Under the pieces are notes generated by a model. The model searched no databases, had not been told where the DNA came from, and saw only the letters and a list, made by a program, of their open reading frames with translations. Shown one piece after another: positions 1 to 10,456 of a stretch of DNA of 64,000 nucleotides. Position numbers and translations under genes: made by a program. This stretch comes from Cerasicoccus sp. TK19100. GTDB lineage: Bacteria > Verrucomicrobiota > Verrucomicrobiia > Opitutales > Cerasicoccaceae. The stretch spans positions 248,001-312,000 of the forward strand of contig NZ_JAPWDU010000003.1 in the NCBI RefSeq assembly GCF_027257155.1, in the 5' to 3' direction. Position 1 is the first letter of the stretch; every line of letters begins with the position of its first letter.

Positions 1-534
1 CAGGTTGTTGTTTACGCGGTTCACATTAGCCTTAAGCGATCCGCTGTTGAGCACCTCAAATTTGAAAAGCTCCAGCACGATCGTTCCATCGTTATCCAGA
101 GCCAGTGGCAGGATGGAGCGCTGAGCGATCGGCCCCTGTAGGTTGAGTTCGCCCCAGCGGTTAAACTTCTCCTGGGAAGCCCCGTAAATACCGGCCAGCT
201 GAGAAGTGGAAATCTCCGTAAGTGGATTGAACTTCTCCACCACAATGTAGGCTACCTCGTAGGCGATGGGGATAGCCTTGAATTTCGTGCTATCCGGCAA
301 GTGCGTCTCATCCGGTGCGGCAAGCACGGCTAGATCTGCATCACCGCTTTTGAGGTTCTCTTTGCCGGGGACAGAGCCGATAAATTCCGTGCTTATGCTC
401 AGGTCGTTATGCTGAGCGTATCCCTCAACGACGGGCAGAACGGCGGGAGCTAGCAGGTCGGAGCCCACCACCGTCCACTCAGCCATTGAGCAGAGTGGCG
501 TCAGCAGGGCGATGAAAGGGATAAAATTTCGCAT
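1..534 (-). CDS. PstS-like periplasmic substrate-binding protein, 5' part (cut by window edge)
   Basis: The frame is open from an ATG at 534 to position 1 (178 codons, no stop), so only the N-terminal part is present. The product starts with a short hydrophobic signal peptide (MRNFIPFIALLTPLCSMA), and the mature part begins EWTVVGSDLLAPAVLP. This matches the start of type 2 phosphate-binding/PBP-like domains, where a glycine-serine near the N-terminus begins the ligand site. Further on it has 'SGDADLAVLAA' and 'ITSQLAGIYG'-like segments typical of PstS-like folds. The role is inferred as extracytoplasmic anion (phosphate-type) binding or sensing. No transporter partner is visible because the gene runs off the left edge. 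Family confidence is moderate; the exact ligand is unknown. Confidence 0.8.
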   Translation of the reverse strand, partial: MRNFIPFIALLTPLCSMAEWTVVGSDLLAPAVLPVVEGYAQHNDLSISTEFIGSVPGKENLKSGDADLAVLAAPDETHLPDSTKFKAIPIAYEVAYIVVEKFNPLTEISTSQLAGIYGASQEKFNRWGELNLQGPIAQRSILPLALDNDGTIVLELFKFEVLNSGSLKANVNRVNNNL

Positions 535-819
535 AACCGGAGATTTGACAGGGAGTTAAAAGCGCCCTGGAGCAGCTATCAATGTAATTCTCAAGTGCAT
601 GACCCATTGTAACCTCAAAAGTTCCCTCACTTTAGCCATCACGGTCAAAGCGTTAAAAAGATCAGCAAGATCGAACGTCATTTGAGCGTAGTCCAATAGC
701 ACAACCAAAATGAACGATAACCGCATCCCATCATAAGCATAAACCCTCATTTGTATCATTTCAACTTTACATGGCCAGCGATCCATCCTTCTGTGATAAT
801 TAATCTAGCATTAAAGGAA

Positions 820-1263
820 ATGAGCATGCCAACAAACCATAGCCGAAGCGGAGATTTAGACGAACTGGAGCATGACCTGGAGAAACTGGCGGATAAAAAT
901 GAGCGACGTGGCCTCATTTTAGCCAGCACATGCGCCGTGATGGCCTCGCTAATTCCAGCTCTGGCCGCCATGCTAATGGGCTTTAGCTTAACCGGCCGAT
1001 CATTTACCTTTTGGGCTCTCTCAATCATAGCAGGCTGCATCCTCGCATTCACTATCTGGTATTGTCTGCTGCTGACACTCGTTCCCCCGCGCGACCATCT
1101 GAAAAAGATGATTCATGCCATCCAATACGCCGGAAAGCACCCCAACTGCGTGAGCAGCAATCTCGGCGGTCAAGAGATCAACATCCACCTACCCGAAGAA
1201 CGGATTATCCTGACAGGTCCAGAGGCAATGCTCTTCCGCAAGCACTGGACCAATGCAAAATAA
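820..1263 (+). CDS. Small two-helix membrane protein, function unknown
   Basis: This 147-residue protein is not recognised. I chose the ATG at 820 because AAAGGA sits just upstream; the open frame extends further 5' without a better start. The first ~35 residues are charged (ELEHDLEKLADKNERRG). Two hydrophobic segments follow at about residues 40-60 and 68-88, and then a ~55-residue soluble tail. This could be a cytoplasmic N-terminus with a membrane hairpin. It is convergent with the ATP synthase operon and separated from it by a short symmetrical terminator. Nothing links it to ATP synthase function; it does not look like AtpI or AtpZ. Confidence 0.6.
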   Translation: MSMPTNHSRSGDLDELEHDLEKLADKNERRGLILASTCAVMASLIPALAAMLMGFSLTGRSFTFWALSIIAGCILAFTIWYCLLLTLVPPRDHLKKMIHAIQYAGKHPNCVSSNLGGQEINIHLPEERIILTGPEAMLFRKHWTNAK

Positions 1264-1290
1264 AAGCGACCCATTCCTGGATCGCTTTTA
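1261..1290. terminator. Bidirectional terminator between convergent genes
   Basis: TAAAAGCGA (1261-1269) and TCGCTTTTA (1282-1290) form a perfect 9-bp stem with a 12-nt loop. The A/T ends supply a U-tract in either direction. It overlaps the stop codon of the upstream plus-strand gene and lies 21 bp beyond the 3' end of atpC, so it can serve both convergent units. Confidence 0.6.
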
Positions 1291-1311
1291 GCAAAGAGAT
1301 TGGCGAAGCAA

Positions 1312-1722
1312 CTAGTAGTTCTTCTTTTTCGCCAGCTTTTGAATAACTGCGAAGCGGACCACGCGCTCGAGTTCTTCGATCTGCGCCGGGTCGACATTCT
1401 CGTCCTTGGCCTTCTGCAGGGCTGCCTCCGCACGCTTCTGCGCCTCTTCCACCAGGTTGATATCGATCTTCTCGATGTCGATGGCGGCTTCGGTTAGGAT
1501 GGAGATCGTGTCGTTCTGCACACGGGCAAAGCCCTGGTCAATGGCGAGGTGTTCAACGGAACCACCTTTTGCGGTCACTTCGCCGCCTTCGACAACAGTC
1601 AAGAGCGGTTGGTGCCCGGGCAGGATGTCGATTTCGCCCTGCTTGGTCGGCAGGACCACCTCATCGACCGACTTGCTGTAGACGATCTTTTCGGGCGTGA
1701 CGATTTCGAGTTTAAGAGCCAT
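1312..1722 (-). CDS. atpC: ATP synthase F1 epsilon subunit
   Basis: The product is the 136-residue epsilon subunit of F1, part of the central stalk that couples rotation to catalysis and can inhibit ATP hydrolysis. The N-terminal beta-sandwich is evident (MALKLEIVTPEKIVYS, then the hallmark 'GEIDILPGHQPLLT' near residue 30-43). A C-terminal alpha-helical hairpin is rich in Lys, Glu and Ala. The length is normal for the family. It is the last gene of the operon, 6 nt after atpD, and is followed by a terminator. Confidence 0.97.
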   Translation of the reverse strand: MALKLEIVTPEKIVYSKSVDEVVLPTKQGEIDILPGHQPLLTVVEGGEVTAKGGSVEHLAIDQGFARVQNDTISILTEAAIDIEKIDINLVEEAQKRAEAALQKAKDENVDPAQIEELERVVRFAVIQKLAKKKNY

Positions 1723-1728
1723 GTGAGC

Positions 1729-4057
<2,329 letters not shown>

Positions 4058-4063
4058 TGATCA

Positions 4064-4098
4064 AAAATTCAAAATTATAAATGCAAAATTCAAAAAGC
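4064..4098. repeat. AT-rich inverted repeat, left arm, beside the four-helix-bundle gene
   Basis: This arm contains AAATGCAAAATTCAAAAAG. The other side of the inserted gene (4460-4486) carries the reverse complement of the same core (CATTTTGAATTTTGCATTT). The arms flank the four-helix-bundle gene almost exactly, and the AT content contrasts with the GC-rich ATP synthase genes. Confidence 0.7.
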
Positions 4099-4109
4099 AG
4101 GACGCTGAG

Positions 4110-4463
4110 CTATGCTTTCGATTTCTTTATGATGGTCGTGAAAATTGCGGTCAGTTGCTTGGTTTCTGCAATGATTGGTTCGAGCTTATCGGCGGGAAAT
4201 ATGTTTTCAGCATTGAGCAGTTGAAGCCAGTATTCGGATTCGTTCAGCTCGCGAAGGCAAATCCCCATGGTTGAGATAAATTCGGCTTTGGATCTACCAC
4301 GCTCCGCTTCTCGGTAATTAGCCCCGACTGACGTGCCAGAGCGAAGCAGCTGTTTTCCGAGAACTTGAGCGACAGTTGATTTCGGCAATGCAGAAAACAA
4401 ACGCACAACTCGGCGCGCATACTGGAAAGTACGCTCGCTGAGATCACGCTCACTTTTTTGCAT
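4110..4463 (-). CDS. Four-helix bundle protein (S23 / 23S-intervening-sequence family) inserted in the atp operon
   Basis: The 117-residue product matches the TIGR02436/S23 four-helix-bundle family. It has an early helix with 'FQYARRVVRLFSALP', then 'LGKQLLRSGTSVGANYREAE', a hallmark of the family, then 'CLRELNESEYWLQLL'. Such genes are known both within 23S rRNA intervening sequences and as free-standing copies with AT-rich flanks. The family forms homopentamers and its molecular role is unknown. Here it sits between atpA and atpG in the same orientation, bracketed by AT-rich inverted repeats. It is therefore a probable insertion carried in an essential operon, not an ATP synthase component. 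Confidence 0.9.
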   Translation of the reverse strand: MQKSERDLSERTFQYARRVVRLFSALPKSTVAQVLGKQLLRSGTSVGANYREAERGRSKAEFISTMGICLRELNESEYWLQLLNAENIFPADKLEPIIAETKQLTAIFTTIIKKSKA

Positions 4464-4486
4464 TTTGAATTTTGCATTTTAAATTT
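4460..4486. repeat. AT-rich inverted repeat, right arm, beside the four-helix-bundle gene
   Basis: This arm reads GCATTTTGAATTTTGCATTT and continues AT-rich into the last codons of atpA. It mirrors the arm at 4064-4098 and overlaps the start of the four-helix-bundle gene. It probably marks the boundary of the inserted segment. Confidence 0.65.
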
Positions 4487-6026
4487 ACTTGAAGCTGCGC
4501 TTCCACTCTTCGACGGCGGACTTGAGCTTGCCAGCCACTTCGTCGCCGATCTTGCCACCACCGCGCACGGCGTCGAGGACGTCCTGCTTGGCAGTGGAGA
4601 GGAATTCGTGCAGGGACTGAACAGCGTCGCGAACGCGCTTCACCTCGATGTCCGAGAAGAAACCTTCCTGCATGGCCCAGATCAGCGCGATCTGCTCTTC
4701 AGCCTTCTTGGGCGAGAGCGGCGGCTGCTTGAAGAGCTCCACGAGGCGGTCACCCTTTTCGAGGATGGACTTGGTTTGCGCGTCGAGGTCGGAACCAAAC
4801 TGAGCGAAAGCGGCCAGCTCACGATACTGGGCGAGCTCACCCTTCAGCTTACCGGCAACCTGCTTCATGGCCTTAACCTGAGCGGCCGAACCCACACGGG
4901 AAACGGACAGACCCACGGAAACCGCTGGGCGGATACCTTGGTTGAAGAGGTCGGTTTCGAGGAACACCTGACCGTCGGTAATCGAAATCACGTTGGTCGG
5001 AATGTAAGCCGAAACGTCGCCAGCCTGAGTTTCAATGATCGGCAGCGCGGTGAGCGAGCCGTTGCCATTGTCTTCGTTCACACGAGCGGAACGCTCGAGG
5101 AGGCGGCTGTGCAGGTAGAAAACGTCACCTGGGTAAGCTTCACGACCCGCCGGGCGCTTCAGAATCAGAGAGATCTGACGGTAGGAAGCCGCGTGCTTGG
5201 AAAGGTCATCATAAACGATCAGCGCATCCATGCCATTTTCCATGTAGTATTCACCCATGGCGGCACCAGCGAACGGAGCAATGTATTGGTTGGCCGGATT
5301 GTCAGCAGCCGGAGCAGCAACGATCGTGCAGTATTCCATGGCGCCGGAGTCTTCCAGGGCCTTGATCGTGCGGGCGATATTGGACTGCTTTTGGCCAACC
5401 GCGACGTAGATGGAATACATCGGGCGGAAACCTTCTTCAAAGGTTCCGTCTTCCTTCTTGTGCTGGTTGTTGATGTTGGCCTGGTTGATGATCGTATCGA
5501 TCGTAATGGTGGTCTTACCCGTGGCGCGGTCACCAATGATGAGCTCGCGCTGGCCACGGCCGATCGGAATCATCGCGTCAATCGCCATAATACCGGTTTG
5601 CACCGGCTGGTCGACGGACTTACGGGGAATGATGCCCGGGGCAATCTTTTCGACCGGATAAGTGGTGTCGGACTCGATGGCACCCTTGCCGTCGATGGCT
5701 TGGCCAAGGGCGTCGACCACGCGGCCGAGCAACGGCTTGCCGACGGGAACGGACAGCAGACGACCGGTTGCCTTGGCTTCGTCGCCTTCCTTCAGGTGAG
5801 AGTAGTCACCGAGGACAACGACGCCGACTTCGTCTTCTTCGAGGTTCAGTGCGATGCCGTAAACGCCACCGGGAAACTCGATCATTTCGTTATACATGCA
5901 GCCGGACAGGCCGTCGAGCTTGGCGACGCCGTCGAAAACGCTCGTGATCTTACCGACATTGGTTTTGACGGTCTTGGTTTCGAGCTTGGCGATTTCCTGT
6001 TGGATCTGTTCGAGGACGGAACTCAT
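4485..6026 (-). CDS. atpA: ATP synthase F1 alpha subunit
   Basis: The 513-residue non-catalytic alpha subunit is complete. Walker A is GDRATGKTT, preceded by '[20 protein letters not shown]'. The '[15 protein letters not shown]' and '[20 protein letters not shown]' segments are typical. An N-terminal helix reaches the delta subunit, and the length is standard. It is separated from atpH by 120 nt of AT-rich sequence and from atpG by the inserted four-helix-bundle gene. These gaps are unusually large for an otherwise tightly packed operon. Confidence 0.98.
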   Translation of the reverse strand: MSSVLEQIQQEIAKLETKTVKTNVGKITSVFDGVAKLDGLSGCMYNEMIEFPGGVYGIALNLEEDEVGVVVLGDYSHLKEGDEAKATGRLLSVPVGKPLLGRVVDALGQAIDGKGAIESDTTYPVEKIAPGIIPRKSVDQPVQTGIMAIDAMIPIGRGQRELIIGDRATGKTTITIDTIINQANINNQHKKEDGTFEEGFRPMYSIYVAVGQKQSNIARTIKALEDSGAMEYCTIVAAPAADNPANQYIAPFAGAAMGEYYMENGMDALIVYDDLSKHAASYRQISLILKRPAGREAYPGDVFYLHSRLLERSARVNEDNGNGSLTALPIIETQAGDVSAYIPTNVISITDGQVFLETDLFNQGIRPAVSVGLSVSRVGSAAQVKAMKQVAGKLKGELAQYRELAAFAQFGSDLDAQTKSILEKGDRLVELFKQPPLSPKKAEEQIALIWAMQEGFFSDIEVKRVRDAVQSLHEFLSTAKQDVLDAVRGGGKIGDEVAGKLKSAVEEWKRSFK

Positions 6027-6146
6027 TGGGTGCTTTCTAATTAAAAATTATAAATGCTAAATGCAAAAATGGTGAGGCAGATTGGTGAGGGAGGGAAACT
6101 TCGGTCAGATGCTTTTTTGAATTTATCCTTTTGAATTTTGCATTCC
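6027..6146. repeat. AT-rich inverted-repeat gap between atpH and atpA, possible empty insertion site
   Basis: The gap has an A-rich side (6039-6072, containing TAAATGCTAAATGCAAAAAT) and an oppositely oriented T-rich side (6113-6146, containing CTTTTGAATTTTGCATT). Both share the core of the repeats that flank the four-helix-bundle gene 1.6 kb away. There is no open frame between them. It may be a decayed or empty site for the same kind of insertion. Confidence 0.6.
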
Positions 6147-6545
6147 CTAGGTGACGTTTTGCTCGAGTTGAGCGAGGCGGGTGGCGACAGATGCATCGAA
6201 GACATCGTCTCCCACGGTAACGCGGATGCCGGCGATCAACTTGGGATTTTCCTTCGTGGTCGCGACGATCTTGCGGTTGTATTGTTGAGTAAACTGCTGC
6301 TCGATCTTGGCCAGCTCACCGGCTGGCATCGGGCCGGCGAATTCCACCTTGGCGGTGCCTCGGGCGACTTCAATTTCGAGGTATTTGGCGTATTGCTTGA
6401 GGAGCTGCTTGTATTGGCGCGGCGGCTCCTGGGCCAGGGCTTCCAGTACGGCGGACACACGTTCGCTGCTCGCCTGGCCATCCGCATCGAGGGACATGGC
6501 GACGAGCTTCTTGGCGAAGTCCTTGAGATGTTTGTCCTGGGCCAT
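6147..6545 (-). CDS. atpH: ATP synthase F1 delta subunit, short form
   Basis: The delta (OSCP) subunit links the F1 head to the b-subunit stator. The C-terminal domain is clear: 'NPKLIAGIRVTVGDDVFDAS' followed by ARLAQLEQ-like residues. At 132 residues the protein is about 45 residues shorter than the common ~177. The missing part is the N-terminal six-helix bundle, which normally docks on the alpha N-termini. It starts 3 nt after atpF ends, so translational coupling is likely. There is no upstream in-frame coding room because atpF is adjacent. Confidence 0.88.
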   Translation of the reverse strand: MAQDKHLKDFAKKLVAMSLDADGQASSERVSAVLEALAQEPPRQYKQLLKQYAKYLEIEVARGTAKVEFAGPMPAGELAKIEQQFTQQYNRKIVATTKENPKLIAGIRVTVGDDVFDASVATRLAQLEQNVT

Positions 6546-6548
6546 GAA

Positions 6549-7112
6549 TTAGTTGGCGTAAAGTTCCTTGGCGGCGGATTCGCTGAAGCGGCCCTTCTCG
6601 TCGGAGGTCAGGTCGCGGTCGAGGACCTTGGCGGAGGTGGCGACAACCAGCTCGGCAACTTCCTTGCGGACGTCGGCCAGCATCTGCTTGCGCTCCTGCT
6701 CGGAGGCGGCGTGTGCCTTGGCAATGATGCCTTCGGCGGACTTGACGGCCTCGGCCTTTTGGGCCTCTTCAAATTTGTGGGCGTTGTCGCGGGCTTCGTG
6801 GACGATCTTGGCGGCTTCCTCGGAAGCTTCGCGGATCTTCTCAGCGCTGTCCTTCTCGGCGTTGGCGAGAGCGGCCTTCATTTCTTCGGCGTATTGGAGA
6901 CCGTCCTGGATTTTGCGCTGGCGCTCCTCCATGGTGGTCATGACCGGCTTGAAGGCGGCCTTCCAGATGACGATGGCCACGATAATGAAATTCAGGCCTT
7001 GGGCGATCAACAGCGCCGGCTCGACGTGAAAGTAACTGGCCAACTGCTCGACGGTGCCACCGTCGGTTGCCTCTGGCGAAGCGGCGGCGATCGTTAACAA
7101 GCTGCTTAACAT
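6549..7112 (-). CDS. atpF: ATP synthase Fo b subunit
   Basis: This 187-residue protein has one hydrophobic segment near residues 33-53 (LIAQGLNFIIVAIVIWKAAF). A long, charged, Ala-rich coiled coil follows and forms the peripheral stalk. About 30 residues precede the membrane helix, which is longer than in Escherichia coli. Position between atpE and atpH supports the call. Confidence 0.93.
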   Translation of the reverse strand: MLSSLLTIAAASPEATDGGTVEQLASYFHVEPALLIAQGLNFIIVAIVIWKAAFKPVMTTMEERQRKIQDGLQYAEEMKAALANAEKDSAEKIREASEEAAKIVHEARDNAHKFEEAQKAEAVKSAEGIIAKAHAASEQERKQMLADVRKEVAELVVATSAKVLDRDLTSDEKGRFSESAAKELYAN

Positions 7113-7191
7113 GGCTTAAGGGTCTTAAGTTTACTTGGAGGTGAGAGGGAAAAGGGTCGCGGGGCGACAGTTGCCGCCCCGCGCAAGTGGT

Positions 7192-7416
7192 TTAGCTGCG
7201 ACCGAGGAACAGTGCGTAGAACGCGACCGCTTCTGCGAGCGCCATACCGATGATGGACTGGACGAGCACCTTACCGGAAGCGCCGGGGTTGCGGCCAACG
7301 GCTTCAACAGCCTTGGTGCCAACCATGCCTACGCCGAAAGCAGCTGCGAGACAGCCGAGGCCGCCCTGCAAACCGAGGTGAATGCTACCAGTGATTTCTG
7401 CGAGTGTTTCGATCAT
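7192..7416 (-). CDS. atpE: ATP synthase Fo c subunit
   Basis: This 74-residue hairpin protein forms the membrane rotor ring. Helix 1 has the glycine-rich GLGCLAAAFGVGMVG, the polar loop reads GRNPGA, and helix 2 carries the ion-binding carboxylate Glu62 in 'MALAEAVAFYALF'. The typical sodium signature (a Gln in helix 1 and Glu-Ser in helix 2) is absent, so proton coupling is inferred. It sits between atpB and atpF. Confidence 0.95.
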   Translation of the reverse strand: MIETLAEITGSIHLGLQGGLGCLAAAFGVGMVGTKAVEAVGRNPGASGKVLVQSIIGMALAEAVAFYALFLGRS

Positions 7417-7515
7417 TTTAACTAGGTGTTTTTGTGTTTTTTAGAACCCGGCCGCCCACGCTCGTTGGTCAATGGTCCCGGCCAGGAAATTGTTGTTCTA
7501 TTATAGAAAGGGAAA

Positions 7516-8451
7516 TTAGTGGTCGTCGTCGCCGTGGTTGACGATCAGGCCGATGTAAACGGCAGTCAGGAGGGTAAAGACCAAGGCCTGCACGAGGCCG
7601 ATCAAAATTTCGAGGAAGAAGAACGGCACCGGCACCACCCACGCGATCATGCCATGCATGCTGGTGAGGAGGTTTTCGCCACCGAAGACGTTACCAAAGA
7701 GTCGGAACGGCAGGGAGACCAGGCGGGACAGAATCGAAACAACTTCGATCAGGCCAACGCCGGCAAAGACAATAAAGAGCGCCAAATAGATCGGCCCGGG
7801 GACTTCCTTTTTGTCGGCCTTGTTACCAAAGAGGTCGTAGGCCAGCACCTTGACGCCCGCATAACGGAGCACATACCAGATCCACGCGATGAACGAAATG
7901 ATCGCCAGCGCGAGCGTGGTGTTCAGGTCGGCATTGGCCGGACGGAAGTAATAATAGAAGTGGCCGAGGACATACTGGCCTTCCTTGGAACGGATTACCT
8001 GACCCGCGTGCTGGGCAGCTTCTGCCGCTTCAATAGTAGGGAACTCAGCATCGACCACGAAATGACCGAACGAGCCCACACCCGGGAGCAAGCCGCTCCA
8101 GTTGTTAATCAAAATAAAGACGAACAGCGTAATCAGTAGCGGGAAAACCTTTTTAATCAGCTTTTTGCCGATGATCGGCTCCATGATGTCGAGCACGCCA
8201 GTGAGCATGCCTTCGACGACGGCTTGGCCGCCGGAGGGAACGAGCTTGGGCGTGCCCACGAGGAGCTTAATGCCAACGATGAGCAGGATGGAAATTACCC
8301 AACCGGTGATCATCGCGTTGGTGACGGGCAGGCCGAACACCGAGAACAGTTCGTAGGCATACGGGCTGACGCCACCACCGCCCGCAGCCATCAAAGGCGC
8401 GGCGCTGAGGAGGAAACCAGTTGGAAGGAGAAACTTGCGGAAATGAGCCAT
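7516..8451 (-). CDS. atpB: ATP synthase Fo a subunit
   Basis: Subunit a is the proton half-channel protein, 311 residues from the ATG at 8451. The frame is open further upstream to 8526, but this start gives a signal-like N-terminus (MAHFRKFLLPTGFLLSAAPL). The essential arginine lies in 'SLPFRLFGNVFGGENLL', and several membrane helices follow, ending in a His/Asp-rich tail. It is the first gene of the operon. No atpI or atpZ is visible upstream on this strand. Confidence 0.93.
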   Translation of the reverse strand: MAHFRKFLLPTGFLLSAAPLMAAGGGGVSPYAYELFSVFGLPVTNAMITGWVISILLIVGIKLLVGTPKLVPSGGQAVVEGMLTGVLDIMEPIIGKKLIKKVFPLLITLFVFILINNWSGLLPGVGSFGHFVVDAEFPTIEAAEAAQHAGQVIRSKEGQYVLGHFYYYFRPANADLNTTLALAIISFIAWIWYVLRYAGVKVLAYDLFGNKADKKEVPGPIYLALFIVFAGVGLIEVVSILSRLVSLPFRLFGNVFGGENLLTSMHGMIAWVVPVPFFFLEILIGLVQALVFTLLTAVYIGLIVNHGDDDH

Positions 8452-8617
8452 TCCGAGTGATCGGGTATAGTCAGAGAGTGAATGAAGGGGCCTATGAGTT
8501 GACTGATATCTGATAAGCGTCAACACTAGAAATTATAGTATTGCCCTCATTACCAGCATTTCTGCTCGCCCTGATCAGATCGCCTTATCTAACGCCCAAA
8601 CCCGAAGCCCCTAACAA

Positions 8618-8800
8618 ATGGAAAAACCAAACACCGGCAACCCGGCGGCATCCAGCCCAGACCGCCCCCACGCAGCACCCACACGCAAAACAGGCGCTGG
8701 CGAACGACGCCTGCGCCTGGATCTGTTCTCCGCAATCGTGCTGATCGCGCTCCTTGTAGCCCTGCTTGGCCAGCTGACACTCCTCGCCTCAATGGGCTAG
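8618..8800 (+). CDS. Possible small single-pass membrane protein
   Basis: This frame encodes 60 residues: a polar, Pro/Arg-rich first half and one hydrophobic helix at about residues 36-57 (LDLFSAIVLIALLVALLGQL). No clear ribosome-binding site precedes the ATG. It is divergent from atpB and is followed at once by a TTCGAA-module repeat. Support is only the hydrophobic segment and the location, so it may not be a gene. Confidence 0.35.
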   Translation: MEKPNTGNPAASSPDRPHAAPTRKTGAGERRLRLDLFSAIVLIALLVALLGQLTLLASMG

Positions 8801-8937
8801 GAAAGGTTTGTAAGGTTCGTAGGTTAGAAATGTTCGAAAGTTGATGTAATAGAGGCAACGTTGGGGCTTCTCACCGAGCTTGATGGCGAAAAACCTTTCG
8901 AACCTACAAACCTTCGAACGTTTCGAACCTTCTAACC
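8801..8937. repeat. TTCGAA-module inverted repeat, copy A
   Basis: The left arm (8801-8846) is built from ~9-nt units of the type AGGTTCGAA or AGGTTTGTA. The right arm (about 8891-8937) carries the same units on the opposite strand (AACCTTTCGAACCTACAAAC). The arms face each other across ~45 nt. Related structures occur on both sides of uvrC at 11889-11994 and 13464-13620. Confidence 0.75.
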
Positions 8938-9840
8938 TCAGTTCATCGAGTCGCCGTTGACCGGGCCGTCGTTGATGAGGTTGCTCGGCATGTCGGAGAG
9001 GATGTTTTCCGGCATGTCCTGAATTGGGTCCTTAGGCATGTCCTGGATCGGGTCCTTAGGCATGTCCTGGATCGGGTTGGCAGGCATGTCTTGAATGGGA
9101 TTCTTCGGCATATCCTGGATCGGATTCTTGGGCATGTCCTGGATCGGCGCATAGTAGCCATCTTCGCTGTATTGGCCAGCAATGGCGTTGGCGTCCTTCT
9201 GATCCGTAATCGTCAGGCGAACGCTGTCAGCTGCCTGGCGGAAAATGTAGAGGTCGGGCGTCACCGTGCTGCCATCCTTGGAATGCAGGCCACGGTTTTC
9301 ACCCTGCTGCTCGAAGCGAATGACCATGTAACGGTCGGTCAGGTCGCGGCCGATCAGCGGAGAGACGTCATAAGTTTGCGCGCCAGTCTGGGAATTTTTG
9401 TCGAGGGCGCGGTTGATTTCGTGGATCGGCTGACGCTGAAACTGAGCGCGCAGGCTGCGGTCGGAGTTAATGTCGCTCGTCGTACCGATATACATGATGC
9501 GCATTGGAGCGGGCTGGCCTTCGATCTTATCGAGGAATACACTGAGCAGGAGCTTGTTACCCGCAGCGGCCTTCAGCTTGTCGCGCAGGCCGTCTTTTTC
9601 CAGGTCGAAAATAGCGATGCCCTTGGCGGTAGCCGTCTCGCGGTAGGTCCAGTTCATGCCCTGAAGGGTCAGGATGTCGCCTGCCTCAAAATGCTGGTGG
9701 TCGTAAGTGTCATACACGCCATTGGTGCCGGGCTTGCCGGTGAGCGTGTAGGTGTGGGAAGCCGTGGCAACGGTCTCGGCGTTCAGGGATATGGCGCTCA
9801 GCGCCGCGATCAGCGTGGTAAAAGCAAGGCGTAAATTCAT
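8938..9840 (-). CDS. Secreted protein with C-terminal octapeptide repeats, function unknown
   Basis: The 300-residue product begins with a signal peptide (MNLRLAFTTLIAALSAISLNA). The body (about 25-225) includes 'YDVSPLIGRDL' and a following 'SKDGSTVTPDLYIF', which faintly resembles DNRLRE/CBM96-type beta-sandwich domains; this is a weak inference. From residue 232 the sequence is six tandem copies of PIQDMP followed by K/A/E and N/D, then two decayed copies (ILSDMPSN, LINDGPVN). The repeats are acidic and Pro-rich. No partner gene is evident, and the 3' end abuts repeat copy A. Confidence 0.8.
   Translation of the reverse strand: MNLRLAFTTLIAALSAISLNAETVATASHTYTLTGKPGTNGVYDTYDHQHFEAGDILTLQGMNWTYRETATAKGIAIFDLEKDGLRDKLKAAAGNKLLLSVFLDKIEGQPAPMRIMYIGTTSDINSDRSLRAQFQRQPIHEINRALDKNSQTGAQTYDVSPLIGRDLTDRYMVIRFEQQGENRGLHSKDGSTVTPDLYIFRQAADSVRLTITDQKDANAIAGQYSEDGYYAPIQDMPKNPIQDMPKNPIQDMPANPIQDMPKDPIQDMPKDPIQDMPENILSDMPSNLINDGPVNGDSMN
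8956..9147 (-). repeat. 24-bp tandem repeats encoding an octapeptide
   Basis: There are eight in-frame 24-bp units at the 3' end of the secreted-protein gene. The six units at 9004-9147 are nearly identical and the two at 8956-9003 are degenerate. The period is an exact multiple of three, so copy-number changes would keep the frame. Confidence 0.85.
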
Positions 9841-10128
9841 GACGGGCGGATTGTTATGAGGTTCTAATGTATCACCTTGGCGCGGATTTTTGCTCTGGCA
9901 ATGGAAAATCTACGCTGATGAGAGCGGCAGAGGAAATTAATATTCCCCGCCAGACCTTGCAGAATTGGCGGTACCAGTCACAATTCAGAAAAAGTTCTGG
10001 GAATCGTCTAAATAATAATGCTTTACTGACGCTATTCCTTTGCCAGAATTTCCATTTACAATAATCCCTCCAGCACATATATAGTTAGTTTGATGCAGTC
10101 GTCTGATAAAGCGTCACCGGGTTCCGAG

Positions 10129-10395
10129 ATGGCTCGTGAATTCACGGTTCAAAACAAGATGGGTATCCATGCCCGTCCCGCCGCCATGATTGTACGCGTG
10201 GCCAACAAATTCAACGACGTCGACGTCTGGGTGGACAAGGATGACGAATCCGTCAATGGCCGCAGCATTATGGGCCTCATGATGCTGGCCGCCGGTCAGG
10301 GCTCCAAGCTCAAGTTTGTCGCCTCCGGCCCCGGTGCCGAGGAACTTCTCGCCGAATTGGGCGAACTCTTCGAGCGCAAGTTCGAGGAAGCCTAG
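10129..10395 (+). CDS. ptsH: HPr phosphocarrier protein
   Basis: HPr relays phosphate from enzyme I in the phosphotransferase system, or acts in a regulatory PTS with HPr kinase. From the ATG at 10129 the protein is 88 residues, the family's usual size. The phospho-acceptor histidine is His14 in 'MGIHARPAAM', and the regulatory serine is Ser46 in 'VNGRSIMGLMML'. The canonical numbering of Ser46 supports this start over the in-frame ATG at 10093. No clear Shine-Dalgarno precedes either. No EI, EII or HPr kinase gene is nearby. The intact Ser46 region suggests control by HPr kinase/phosphorylase elsewhere. Confidence 0.93.
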   Translation: MAREFTVQNKMGIHARPAAMIVRVANKFNDVDVWVDKDDESVNGRSIMGLMMLAAGQGSKLKFVASGPGAEELLAELGELFERKFEEA

Positions 10396-10456
10396 CCAGC
10401 ATCCTGCTGGACCGGAGAAATTCGCGCAGTGCGCGAATGCGGTTAATTCGATGGTG

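Noticed and set aside
4458..6044. Long plus-strand open frame of 528 codons
   Set aside because: Antisense shadow of atpA, with no recognisable protein signature.
7192..7416. Sodium-driven ATP synthase
   Set aside because: The c subunit lacks the Gln/Glu-Ser sodium signature: helix 2 reads AEAVAFY.
9867..10064. Sixty-five-codon plus-strand frame with 'INIPRQTLQNWR'
   Set aside because: The phrase looks like a helix-turn-helix, but the frame is short, has no start signal and degrades at the C-terminus. Too weak to list.
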